Source of the DNA: Maioricimonas rarisocia | GTDB lineage: Bacteria; Planctomycetota; Planctomycetia; Planctomycetales; Planctomycetaceae | Direction: 5' to 3' | Length of the DNA stretch: 64,000 nt | NCBI RefSeq assembly: GCF_007747795.1 | Contig: NZ_CP036275.1 | Coordinates: 1,116,001 to 1,180,000, forward strand | Shown here: in pieces, positions 1 to 9,800 of the stretch | Position numbering within the stretch: position 1 is the first letter of the stretch | Layout of the letters: each line of letters starts with the position of its first letter | Made by a program: the position numbers and the translations under genes | Notes under the pieces: model-generated | Database searches by the model: none | The model's input: the letters and a program-made list of their open reading frames with translations, nothing else | Told to the model about the DNA's origin: nothing

Positions 1-598
1 CGCTGTCGACGAAGAAGCGGCAGATCTTCGGCAGGAAGGTGGCTGCCGACTTCATCGCGGCCTTGTCGAAGCCGAGTGCGTTGCCCAGCTTGCGGACCTG
101 GTACGGCTGCAGGCCGATCGCCGGGTCGAAATGCTCGCGAATGATCTTCTCGGGCGATTCTTCGGCAATCTCTTCGATCGCCATGCCCCCCTCGGAGGAC
201 ATGATGACGACCGGCTTGCCGACCTCGCGGTCGACGACGACGCCCAGGTACAGCTCGCGGGCGATGTCCAGGCCCTGCTCGACATAGAGCGTGCTGACCT
301 GTTTGCCTTCGTCGCCGGTCTGAATCGTTACCAGCGTCGAGTCGAGCATGCGGGCGGCATTCTCGCGGGCTTCCTCGGCCGACTTCACCAGCACCACGCC
401 GGCCTGATCGGGATGCTCTTTGAAGCGGCCTTTGCCGCGTCCACCGGCGTGGATCTGCGATTTCACCACGGCGACTTTGGTGCCGAGGGTTTCGTACGCG
501 GCGGCGGCTTCGTCGGCTGTTTTGGCCACGATGCCTTTGGGGATCGGAACTCCTGCCGCTGCAAACAGTTGCTTCGCCTGGTATTCGTGAATCTTCAT
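1..598 (-). CDS. sucC: Succinyl-CoA synthetase (ADP-forming) beta subunit, C-terminus outside window
   Basis: The minus-strand frame opens at the ATG at 598 and is still open at base 1, so 199 N-terminal residues are visible and the rest lies beyond the left edge. The start [12 protein letters not shown] is the classic N-terminus of the SucC ATP-grasp domain, and the nucleotide-binding loop [10 protein letters not shown] and later [11 protein letters not shown] follow. SucC pairs with SucD to interconvert succinyl-CoA and succinate with nucleotide phosphorylation in the cytoplasmic TCA cycle. sucD would be expected to the left of the window. No other family fits this N-terminus. Confidence 0.95.
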   Translation of the reverse strand, partial: MKIHEYQAKQLFAAAGVPIPKGIVAKTADEAAAAYETLGTKVAVVKSQIHAGGRGKGRFKEHPDQAGVVLVKSAEEARENAARMLDSTLVTIQTGDEGKQVSTLYVEQGLDIARELYLGVVVDREVGKPVVIMSSEGGMAIEEIAEESPEKIIREHFDPAIGLQPYQVRKLGNALGFDKAAMKSAATFLPKICRFFVDS

Positions 599-1298
599 GC
601 GGCCGACCTGTTTCTGACGCTGTCCCGTGAGCGCTGCGGGAAGATGCGGAATTTCGCGGCCATGATAGCGAGCGGCCCTGAGGCATGCCACTGGCGGGAA
701 ACGAGACGAGTGGAGCTGCGAGTCCTGAGTGAGCACAGGCGGCGACTGGTCCTGCGATTCGCGTCGAAAGCCCACGTGCTGCGTCCGATGGGCCGCCAGT
801 ACCGTAGGGCAGGCATCACCTGCCGCAACCTGGTCACCACAGTTGATCGTCCCACCATCCCGATGCGACGCGCATGCTCACCCGCCTGCGGCGTGAGAGC
901 ATGGCACCCGGCGCGTCGAATGTGGTGGGGGACTGAACCTCTGCCTGTCCGCCCAACCGCAGGGGACACCGATCGCAGCCGCCAAGTAGCGCTGCACGTG
1001 TTCTGGAAAAGCCGCCGCGTGCAGGTGGGGCAGACATTCCTGTCTGCCCGATCTTTCCCCGGTGCTTCGTGCTGGTGCAAGTCGTAGCGCAGGCTCCGCC
1101 TGCCGCCGAAAGCAGGTGGGGGCACAAACTCGCTTCAGTCATCAGTAGAGTTTTGATTCCGGGTCAGTGAGCACACTGGCAAAGCCAGTGGCACCCCGCG
1201 CACGAGCGTCTCACGTTGTGGCAACCTCTTGCCGGCTGCGCCACCTGTGTCCTGACCCAACCGACGAATCCCGGGCCTCACAACTCAAGCCTCGATCC
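599..1298. repeat. Intergenic region with several REP-type palindromes
   Basis: No convincing gene. Hairpins preceded by a GTAG or GTGG tetranucleotide occur at 804-824 (GTAG, GGCAGG, loop CATCA, CCTGCC), 1025-1048 (GTGG, GGCAGACA, TTCC, TGTCTGCC) and 1084-1103 (GTAG, then GCAGGC, TCC, GCCTGC). A further hairpin, CACTGGC, AAA, GCCAGTG, lies near 1170-1190. Long open frames here run straight through these repeats and have no ribosome binding site or recognisable product. Confidence 0.7.
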
Positions 1299-1859
1299 TC
1301 ACGCCTCGAGCTCACCCCGGGCCAGCACCGTATACACCGGACCTTCCCGCCGCAGTTCCGACTCGTACAGATCGACGTGGTCGATGTGAGCGGCCCCGAA
1401 CTCGCTCGACTCACACTGCTGCAGCAGTCCCCGCAGCGACTCCGGCGGCCTGGCTTTGATGCGGGCCAGCGTCAGGTGCGGATGGAACGGCCGACTCTCC
1501 CGGACGAATCCCTGCGATTCGAGCTGGTCCTCCAGTTCAGCAGCCAGCTGAATCAGCGGCTCGGCCTCGTCCATTCCGGCCCAGATCACCGACGGACGCC
1601 CCGGATGCGGAAAGGCTCCCAACCCCTTCAGCGTGACCTCGAACGCTTCAACGGAAGCCGTCACTTCCTGCAGCGTTCGTCCAATGGCCGCGGTCTGCTC
1701 CCGCGGTACATCGCCAAAGAACTTGAGCGTCACGTGGAGGTTGTCGGCCGAGACCGGTTTGACGGCCCGCCCCATCTCACCGAGGGCTTCGAGAACCTCC
1801 CGCAATGGGGGCGTGGCCGGGATTTTTGCAGCGATGAAACAGCGAACGTTTTCGGCCAT
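1299..1859 (-). CDS. thpR: RNA 2',3'-cyclic phosphodiesterase (2H family)
   Basis: 186 residues, the normal size for the LigT/ThpR branch of the 2H phosphoesterases. Both catalytic HxTx motifs are present: H42-V-T-L and H128-L-T-L. The N-terminus RCFIAAKIP and the segment PSVIWAG match the family. Members hydrolyse 2',3'-cyclic phosphodiester ends of RNA to 2'-phosphates and can join tRNA halves in vitro. The gene lies 34 bp downstream of tex on the same strand, so the two may be cotranscribed. Confidence 0.9.
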   Translation of the reverse strand: MAENVRCFIAAKIPATPPLREVLEALGEMGRAVKPVSADNLHVTLKFFGDVPREQTAAIGRTLQEVTASVEAFEVTLKGLGAFPHPGRPSVIWAGMDEAEPLIQLAAELEDQLESQGFVRESRPFHPHLTLARIKARPPESLRGLLQQCESSEFGAAHIDHVDLYESELRREGPVYTVLARGELEA

Positions 1860-1893
1860 GACGCTCCGTCTCCCCGCGGCTGAAAGGGTTCGT

Positions 1894-4287
1894 TCAGTTC
1901 TGCTTCTTCTTCCAGAGCTGTTTCAGTTCGTCGAATCCCCGCAGCGGCTCGGCACCGCTCTGCTGTTCGGCCGAAAGAGGCGGGGTCGGTGTCCGCTGAC
2001 CTCCCTTGCGGCGGCCCGATTTCTTTGGTGACCCGCTGGAACCGGAAGGCTTCTGCTGGCGACGCTCCTGCTTTCCGGCAGGAGCCTGCGTGGGGGACTT
2101 CTCGGCAGCCGGTGTTCCCGGTCGGACCATCGTCAGCGAAACGCGGTGCCGGTCGACGTCGACGTCGAGCACCCAGACCGTAATCACGTCGCCGACCGAG
2201 ACCACATCGTGCGGATTGCGAACGAATCCGTTGGACATGCGGCTGATGTGGACCAGGCCGCTGTCCTTCACTCCGATATCGACAAAGGCGCCGAAGTCGA
2301 CCACGTTCAGCACGGTGCCGGTCAGCTCCATCCCTTCATGCAGGTCTTCCAGCCGCAGCACACCCTGCTTGAAGACCGGCCCGGGCAGGTCGGTGCGGGG
2401 ATCGCGTCCGGGGCGGGCGAGCGAGGCGAGAATGTCCTGAAGCGTAGGATGTCCGACCTCGAGGTCGGAGGCCAGGGCGTTGACATCGGCACTCTTCAGT
2501 TGTTCCTGAACGTTCTCGGGAGGCGTGCCGCCGCTGAAGCAACTGCCTTCGATCCCCAGTTGTTCGAGGATGCGGTAGGCGACGTGATAGCTTTCGGGGT
2601 GAATCCACGTCCGGTCCAGTGCCTCGTCGCCACCGTTGACGCGAAGGAAGCCGGCTGCCTGGGTGAATTTCGCTTCGCCGATGCCGGGAACGTCGAGTAG
2701 CTGCCGGCGCGATTTGAAGCGACCATGCTCATCCCGCCACTGCACGACCCGCTGGGCCAGTAATTGGTTCAGTCCCGACACATGGCGGAGCAGGGCGGCG
2801 CTGGCGCTGTTGATGTCGACGCCGACGTAGTTCACACAGGACTCGATGACGCTCTCGAGCGATTCGTGCAGTGACTTCTCGTTGAGGTCGTGCTGGTACA
2901 TCCCCACGCCGATGTGCTGCGGATCGATCTTCACCAGCTCACTCAACGGGTCGAGCAGTCGGCGGCCGATCGAGACGGTCCCCCGCACGGTCGCATCCAG
3001 ATCGGGGAATTCGCTGCGAGCGGCGGCCGATGCCGAATAAACGCTGGCCCCCGCCTCGTTGACGATCACGTACCGGGCATCGGCGGAGTGCTCGGCAATC
3101 ATCTCGGCGACGAGTTCTTCGGTTTCGCGGCAGGCGGTGCCGTTGCCGATCGCGATCAGCCGGCATTCGTGACTGGCGAGCAGGTTGGCCAGTTTCTGCT
3201 TTGTCGCGACCCGTTTCTCGGCAGAGCCCGTCACGTACACGACGTCGTGGGTGAGGAGGCCGCCCAGTTCGTCCAGCACGACAATCTTGCAGCCGGTGCG
3301 GAAACCCGGGTCGATGGCCAGAACCCGCTCTCCCTTGAGGGGGGGCTGCAGCAACAGGTTGCGAAGGTTGCGGGCAAAGACCGAGACGGCATGTTCTTCA
3401 GCCCGTTCGGTCAGCTCCCGGCGGACTTCCCGTTCGAGGCTGGCATGCAGCAGCCGCTGCGTCGCATCGGCCGCGCATTCCTGAAGGAAGTCGCCGAAGC
3501 GGTGACTGCTCAGACCCAGGATGCGGTCGATGGCTCCCAGCACCGCCTCGTCGTTCCAGGTGAGTTTGATCCGCAGCGCCTTTTCCTTCTCGCCCCGGTT
3601 GAGTGCAAGCACCCGGTGCGGAGGAACCTTGGCGACCGCTTCGGAGTACTCGAAGTAATCGCGGTATGGCTTGGCCGCCTCCGCTGTCGCGTCGACTGCT
3701 TTCGAGTTGAGCTGACCGGTTCGCCAGGTGATCTTGCGGACTTCGTCTCGAACGGCCGGGTCTTCGCCGATCCGCTCCGCCAGGATGTCTGCTGTTCCCT
3801 GCAGGACGGCGTCGACGTCGGCCAGTTCCTTTTCCGGATCGACGAAGTCAGCGGCGCGTGCTTTGAGGTTGGCGAACGATTTGTCGGCGTTCCAGATCGC
3901 ATCGGCGAACGGTTCCAGGCCGCGCTGCCGCGCTGCCTCGGCACGGGACTTCCGCTTGGGACGGTACGGCAGGTACAGGTCTTCGAGACGCTTGAGCGAG
4001 TCGGCCGCTTCGATCTGTTTGCGGAGTGCCGGCGTCAGTTTTCCCTGGGCGTCGATCAGTCGCAGGATGGCGGTCGCCCGTTCGGCAAGCTGTCTGAGCG
4101 AGTTGACCCGCTGCTGGACATCGCGGATCTGTTCTTCATCCAGACCGCCGGTCCGCTCCTTGCGGTAGCGGGTGATGAACGGAACGGTGTTGCCTTCATC
4201 CAGCAGTGCCACCGTGTTGGCGATCTGCGACTCGCTGAGTTGCAGTTCCTTTGCGACACGCGCGGTGTCGATCGCAATCGAATCCAT
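1894..4287 (-). CDS. tex: Tex-family S1 RNA-binding transcription accessory protein
   Basis: 797 residues. Order of domains: N-terminal Tex helical region (SESQIANTVALLDEGNTVPFI, then ITRYRKERTGGLDEEQIRDV), a YqgF/RNase H-like domain (VLAIDPGFRTGCKIVVLD, near 322-340), helix-hairpin-helix repeats (LLDVPGIGEAKFTQAAGF, near 530-550) and an S1 domain (GMELTGTVLNVVDFGAFVDIG, near 645-715). A charged, low-complexity tail rich in Lys, Arg and Gln follows S1 and may add nucleic-acid contacts. Tex is a cytoplasmic RNA/DNA-binding protein linked to transcription and stress tolerance. The family call is firm; the exact role here is not visible from sequence. Confidence 0.95.
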   Translation of the reverse strand: MDSIAIDTARVAKELQLSESQIANTVALLDEGNTVPFITRYRKERTGGLDEEQIRDVQQRVNSLRQLAERATAILRLIDAQGKLTPALRKQIEAADSLKRLEDLYLPYRPKRKSRAEAARQRGLEPFADAIWNADKSFANLKARAADFVDPEKELADVDAVLQGTADILAERIGEDPAVRDEVRKITWRTGQLNSKAVDATAEAAKPYRDYFEYSEAVAKVPPHRVLALNRGEKEKALRIKLTWNDEAVLGAIDRILGLSSHRFGDFLQECAADATQRLLHASLEREVRRELTERAEEHAVSVFARNLRNLLLQPPLKGERVLAIDPGFRTGCKIVVLDELGGLLTHDVVYVTGSAEKRVATKQKLANLLASHECRLIAIGNGTACRETEELVAEMIAEHSADARYVIVNEAGASVYSASAAARSEFPDLDATVRGTVSIGRRLLDPLSELVKIDPQHIGVGMYQHDLNEKSLHESLESVIESCVNYVGVDINSASAALLRHVSGLNQLLAQRVVQWRDEHGRFKSRRQLLDVPGIGEAKFTQAAGFLRVNGGDEALDRTWIHPESYHVAYRILEQLGIEGSCFSGGTPPENVQEQLKSADVNALASDLEVGHPTLQDILASLARPGRDPRTDLPGPVFKQGVLRLEDLHEGMELTGTVLNVVDFGAFVDIGVKDSGLVHISRMSNGFVRNPHDVVSVGDVITVWVLDVDVDRHRVSLTMVRPGTPAAEKSPTQAPAGKQERRQQKPSGSSGSPKKSGRRKGGQRTPTPPLSAEQQSGAEPLRGFDELKQLWKKKQN

Positions 4288-5039
4288 AAGGGAAGCTGTC
4301 CGACAGGCGCGAGACGGTGCCCGGTGAAAGGTGCGTCGGAAGGGATGCAGACCACTTTGGTATGCATCGCCGGTCTCGCGTGAGAAACCTCAACTGGAAA
4401 GGCACCGTACGACGACATCACCCAGCATGCTAACCCAGCTGAATGTTTCTGCAACGCCGCGGCACATTGGCAGGGATCGCGTGAAGCGCAGCGACGGGTC
4501 AGGTGCTGTGCGGGGCCCCGGAAGCGAGAGAGTTGCAGGGCAGGCTTTGCCTGTCGTGGGAAGCAACATGTAGGGTGCTGTCGCCAAAGGCGACGCACCA
4601 GTCGCACGTTGTTCACGTGTGATATGGTGCACGAGTGACATGCGATCGATGCGTCACGGGGTGATGAATTGAGTGTCGTCTCACGGAATGGTTCGTTAGC
4701 AGGTGGCTTGTCGTGCCGCACTCTGCCGGGCTCTTCCGTGCATGAGCGTTCAACCTCGGGCCAACTCTTGCGGCTGCGCCGCCCCCGTTTGGGAAACCGG
4801 GGGGACCCATTGCGCAGAATGAAATCCACAGCAGGGTTTCATGGCCTCGTTGCGCAGCGGCCATGCAGTTTCCGCAAGCCTCACGTTTCAGGCCTGATTC
4901 GCCACGCCCATCACTCCGCTGCGCTTCGTTCTGGGACGTGCCACGCGGTGCGACCGCTCACGCATGAGGGGCCCAGGTGGGGCCGACGTTCCTGTCTGCC
5001 GGCAAACCAGTTGAAGGCGCGTCGTGTCGCCCCTGGTGA
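4288..5039. repeat. Intergenic repeat block upstream of tex
   Basis: Contains a partial GTAG-type element from 4570 (GTAGGGTGCTGTCGCC, then a GGCGACGCACC arm), a degenerate GTGG-type palindrome at 4977-5000, a fragment of the structured C-type repeat near 4816-4866, and a copy of the CACGCCCATCACTCCGCTGCG motif near 4899. The promoter of tex must lie in the first few hundred bases, but no box is clear. Overlapping open frames here are repeat-derived. Confidence 0.65.
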
Positions 5040-6287
5040 CTACCGGCGAATGACCACTTCCGAGCCGACGGTCAGCAGCTTGTAGACTTCCGCAACGTTC
5101 TCGTTGGTCAGCCGAACACAGCCGCGTGACTCCGCCTTGCCGATCGAGTCCGGCTCGATGGTGCCGTGGATGCCGTAGCTGTCACCCAGATCGATCCACC
5201 GCTCCCCAAGGGGGTTGGTCGGATCGTCATTGGCGATCACGCCATCGGGGCCGTAGTACGTCGGGTCTTCGAGCTTTTCTTTCACGGTGAAGCGGCCGAT
5301 GGGAGTGGAGCCGTCCTTGCCAATGCCCACGGGATAACGGGCGACGAAGTATCCGTGTGCATGGATGGTGATCTGGAAGTCGCTCATGTCGACGACAGCC
5401 GAGAACGGACCGCGGATGACCTTCAGCTTCTGACCCGCCCGGATGCGGTGTGGTTCCACCCGGTTGAGGTCTGCCAGGTACTGCCAGCTGACGTCGTACC
5501 GGCGGGCGATCTGTTCAAGCCGATCACCCGGCTGCACTTCGCAGGCCGGCATGTAGTGAGGCTGCGGATGAAAGTAGATGCGGCGGGCGGTCTCTTCGAG
5601 CCGTCCCTTCAGCAGCGGCCAGGCGTCCAGGTGCTTCCAGTAGAGCGTCGAGAGCTGCCGGTGTGCCTCGACGTCTTGGCCCATTTCGATCAGCCGGTCA
5701 ATCTCCGTGAAGTCGAACGGAGCGGCGCTGTTGGCGGCAGGCCCGAGGGCTGCCTGGGCGGGTGGTGTCGTGTCGGCAACGAGACGGATGGTGCTTTCAC
5801 TCGATGCCGTTGATTCATGTTCGGCGTCCGCACGTGCAACCGTCTGCATCGGACGCGGGGACGCGTCGGTCGGGTACGGGCCGGTGGCAGGTTCCGGTTC
5901 GGCCTGCGGCGGCACCTCGAATGGAGAAGTGGCATCCGACGTGTCGGGCAGACTGGCCAGCGGCCAGCCCGGTTCCGACGAGATCTCTTCGCTCGTCGAT
6001 TCGCCCGTGCCCGGAGTCAGCGGCGCCGGCTCGCCCAGGCTGACGGCGAACGGATTGTCTTCGACGGCAGCAATGGTTTCGTCGGTTTCGAAGTCGTCAG
6101 GCCGGGACGGTTCCGGAAGCGTGATCTCGGTGACGGTGGAATCCTGCGATGAGGCGGCACCGGGCGGTACGATCTCGAACGGCAGCAGATCGAAACGCCA
6201 GGCCGCAGTCAGGGCCGCAGCACCCAGCACGAGAAACCAGAACTGGAACGATTGCAGGGGATGACGACGCGGTGGGCGACGATCCAT
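5040..6287 (-). CDS. LysM domain-containing L,D-transpeptidase (YkuD fold)
   Basis: 415 residues. A single membrane anchor (FQFWFLVLGAAALTAAW, near 14-31) is followed by a long acidic, Pro/Ser/Thr-rich linker, then a LysM domain (VQPGDRLEQIARRYDVSW, about 245-290) and a C-terminal YkuD domain with the catalytic signature H374-G-T and S-R-G-C390-V-R-L. Such enzymes form 3-3 cross-links in peptidoglycan or attach proteins to it, acting outside the inner membrane with LysM binding the glycan. The complete catalytic Cys/His set argues for an active enzyme. The small lipoprotein gene at 6440-6652 is just upstream on the same strand. Confidence 0.9.
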   Translation of the reverse strand: MDRRPPRRHPLQSFQFWFLVLGAAALTAAWRFDLLPFEIVPPGAASSQDSTVTEITLPEPSRPDDFETDETIAAVEDNPFAVSLGEPAPLTPGTGESTSEEISSEPGWPLASLPDTSDATSPFEVPPQAEPEPATGPYPTDASPRPMQTVARADAEHESTASSESTIRLVADTTPPAQAALGPAANSAAPFDFTEIDRLIEMGQDVEAHRQLSTLYWKHLDAWPLLKGRLEETARRIYFHPQPHYMPACEVQPGDRLEQIARRYDVSWQYLADLNRVEPHRIRAGQKLKVIRGPFSAVVDMSDFQITIHAHGYFVARYPVGIGKDGSTPIGRFTVKEKLEDPTYYGPDGVIANDDPTNPLGERWIDLGDSYGIHGTIEPDSIGKAESRGCVRLTNENVAEVYKLLTVGSEVVIRR

Positions 6288-6439
6288 CAGGGCCTCCCGG
6301 AGACTCGCGACGGGACGTTCTTGGACAGGCCCGGCCCGAAGAGCCGGGGCGAAGGGGGCGGGACAATATCAGAAGATGCCGACCCCGACCATGCGAGTTT
6401 CCTGAGCTCCCTCTGTTGCTGACGCGGCACCGCGACCGC

Positions 6440-6652
6440 TCAGTCGACGCGGGGTGTCTCGCCGCGGGGCGTCTGGTTGTGCCTCGGCTCGGCCGGCACC
6501 GAGAAGTAGCCGTCACCGGTGTCGCGCGGCGGGTGGCGGTTCAACTTCCAGAGCTGTTCAGGTTGGGCCCATTCAGGAAACAGGGCGCATCCGCTGGCAG
6601 ACAGCACGCAGGCTGCCAGCAGACCGAAGACAGTCTGCTTTCGGATCGGCAT
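6440..6652 (-). CDS. Small predicted lipoprotein, unknown function
   Basis: 70 residues with a typical lipoprotein signal: MPIRKQ, a hydrophobic core FGLLAACVLSA and lipobox SASGC, with Cys22 as the lipidated residue. The mature part (about 48 residues) is polar, Pro/Arg-rich and matches no family I recognise. It lies between the L,D-transpeptidase and the giant PQQ-like gene on the same strand, suggesting an envelope role. The lipobox is the main support for coding. Confidence 0.65.
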   Translation of the reverse strand: MPIRKQTVFGLLAACVLSASGCALFPEWAQPEQLWKLNRHPPRDTGDGYFSVPAEPRHNQTPRGETPRVD

Positions 6653-6830
6653 GGCAGAGACTTATTGGTCTGGGGGGATTGGACGTCTCGCGTGCGCGGC
6701 GGAAGGCCCAAAGTTCCGGCGCAAAGAGGCGCATCCAACGTCAATACGGATGGAATGGAGAGAGGGGAGGCGCGGAACCTAGCCGAGTTGCCACGATGAG
6801 GCAAGACCGATTCGTCGCAGACCGCGCACG

Positions 6831-9800
6831 CTACTCTTCGGCCGTCGTCGCGGGAGTCTCGGCCTGCAGCCGGAGCCGCTCGCTGTACGAACGCAGTTCG
6901 ACAAATCGGTCCCGCAGGTTCAGTTCGACCTGATTGAGACCGCCGTTGGAGATCGGCCGCGTCCAGTCCATCAGCACGCGGCCGGTCGGCTTGTCGACCG
7001 CCAGCAGCCGCATTTCCTGAAAGACGACGTTCCGCTGCTGGCGATGCGTGACCGCGGTGAACAGCAGGATCGGCATCGCATCGAAGTGAGACATCAGCAG
7101 ATTCTGGTTCTCGACTTCCTGCTTCCAGATGACCTGGCCGCTGTTTCGGTCCAGTGCGATCACGTGCCCGTTAACGTGAATCGATGGGGTACTGATGTAC
7201 GAGTACTGGTTGGTCGGTCGTTCGAGAATCACATAGATGTGGTTGCGGTCTGCAAGCACGTAGCTGCGATGCAGCTCCTTGAACAACTTTGCCGGCAGCG
7301 GGCCGAACGGGCGGGCGTCGCCCGTGTCGAACTCGATCATCTGGCAGTTGCCGTCCGGATTGAGTACCAGCAGCGACCGGCCGTCGATGAGGCTGACGAA
7401 TGCCGACCCGTTCAGAGGATGCGACCAGAGTTCGGTGCCGTCGTCGATTCGGGTGGCCCGGATCTGCAGTTTCGCGCCGTATGTCGCGCTGTCGCTCGCA
7501 ACGCGGATGATCGCTTCGTCATGGACCGCGACGGCCTGCGGGATCAACTCGGTGAGATTCTCGATTTTGACGCGCTGGCCGTCGAGAGCCCGGACGGCAA
7601 ACGCGTCCTCGGCTCGTGCTGGCACAACAAAGATCAACTCGTCGGTGCCGTGAACCATCGTCCGGGGCGGAATGTCTCCCAGCGACCACAGCCGGTCCCC
7701 GGTGCCGGAGTCGAATACGATGAATTCCCCCCGTCCGTGGCAGACGATGTAACGGCTGTTGGCCAGGGCCATCATCCCCGTCGGAGCGCGAAAGGTCGTC
7801 AGTCCCTGCCGGGCGGCGAACTGGCGGGCGGTTGTCAGTGCGTCGGTTCGCTCGTTGTCCGGATGGCGAGCGTACTCCGAGCCGCCGCGCATCGACATCG
7901 AAGAGGTCCAGGCCACTTCGCGGTCCAGCAGCGAGAGTGCATGCAGCGTACCCCGGTGCAGGGCAAACAACTGGTAGCCGACCGGAATCAGTCCCACGCT
8001 CTGGCTGTGAAGATGATGGGCGCCGTTCCGCAACGGGACCGACCAGTACGGCTGTTCGTCTGCAATCCGAATGGCGCTGAGCCGTTGCAGGTTCTGGTTG
8101 AAGGAAAAACGGTGCGTGGCATAGAACGGCTCGGGGGCGGCTTCGATGTCGACACCATGAACCGGCGAGCGGTTGTGGTGCCCGTTCCCGCGAACCATCT
8201 CGAACTCGTAGTCCGACCAGCGGGGGCCAACCGGCCCCGTCTGCCACGGCAGCGTCAGCCCCGCGGCCTCGGCGGCGGCTTCCATCTGTCGGGAGATGTC
8301 CTCCCGCTCGGGGGCTTCGAGTGCATCCAGCTCGGCGCGCGTTCCGGTGAGCCACCAGGCGGCGTCCTGATGGTGACCAGCTTCCGCCAGCAGTTCTGCC
8401 ATTCGAATCCGGGCCAGTAACCGCTGCTTGTCGGAACCGCGCCGGATCACGCGCCACAACCGCAGCTCGGCAGCGGCAACGTCGCCAGCAGAGAGGAACG
8501 ATTCCACCATCTGTTCCTGCAACGTAACGACCGCATCGTGGAAGCCGAAGCGGCGTTCGATCTGCTGCTGAACTTCCACTCCCTGGTCGGCAGCGGCTGC
8601 GATCTTCTCCCGAATCTTCTGGTCCAGCGCGCTGCGAACCTCCTCCGGGGCGGCGTTCCACAGGTCGAGGAACCGGCCGGCGAGCCAGACGTCGGAGCGC
8701 ATCGTGCAACTGTCGACCTCGACCGTCTCCGGCATGTCGGTTCCGGTCAGCTCCCACAGAATCGTTGCCGCAGCTGAGTAATCCTCCCTCGCCAACGACC
8801 GCGCCAGTGCCAGCCTTCGCACCTCAAACTGCTCTTCGGGAGAGCCAGCCGCCTGCTGCAGTCGCTCGAACTCCGCGTCGCGTCCCGTTGGTTCGCCGGC
8901 GACGACCTCCGTCAACGATCGGAATCGAAGCTGCCGGAATGTGCGGGCAAGTTCATCGTTCTGTTCGGCGGCCGGCGGCGGAACCTGCTCGAGATGCGCG
9001 ATGGCCGCGAGGTGATCGCCACCAATGATGTCGATCTGGGCAAGCTGAACCGCCGCCCACAGATCCTCCGGATCGCTTTCCTGTCGACGTTCGATCTCGG
9101 CGAGCACGGCACTGCGCTCTTCGAAACAGGTCAGCGCGATGGGCGTCGTTGACAGCAGATATCCGCGATGGGCCAGCAACGATCCAAGTTCGCCGTTGGT
9201 GCACCGTTCTTCGTCGAGGATCTCGCCGGTTTTCGCGTTGAGTGTGACGAGGACACCGTCCTGCATCGGGACATACAGCCGATCCTGCACGATGATGGCC
9301 CGACCGGAAGGGCGCAATCGTCCGGGGAGTTCGGTGGTCCACTTCATGCGTCCCCGCTGCGAGAGTGAAGCAGACTGGACCTGCCGCTGGCCGACGATCA
9401 GCACCTGGTCCTCGAAAACTCCGGCCGGATACAGCAGGTCTTCCTTCTCCAGATGCCAGGCTTTCTCTCCGGTGCGGAGGTCGAAGCAGATCAACTGCGG
9501 CCGCAGGTTGCCGAATTCATCGGGAAGTTCCGGCGGAGCGAACAGGACGTGGTGGCCGCTGACCAGTGGTGCCGTCGGAGACCAGCGCGTATTGAGTGAC
9601 TGCAGGCTCTGGGTGGCGAATCCACGCATCCGGCGCCGATTATTGGCGTTCCGGGGCGTGTAGCGGTGGGCCCAGCGGAGCCGTCGGGTCTGACGGTCAA
9701 TCGCGACCAGCCAGCCGACGGTGGTGGGGCAAATGATCATGCCGTCCGTGACCGCCGGCGGTGCGCCCCAGAATCGCCGCACCGTGTCCTGTTCGATGCC

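Noticed and set aside
2890-4383. Long plus-strand open frame of 497 codons opposite tex
   Set aside because: It is the antisense shadow of tex; high GC and codon bias keep the opposite frame open. The tex product has clear domains. The same applies to long antisense frames opposite purA (11597-12994), pheT (13794-16100), the cysteine desulfurase (16169-17383), the PQQ-like gene (34586-36379), the helicase (37768-39630), the transglutaminase-like gene (42776-44563), the phosphatase (48508-50064) and the DUF1501 gene (55669-57345).
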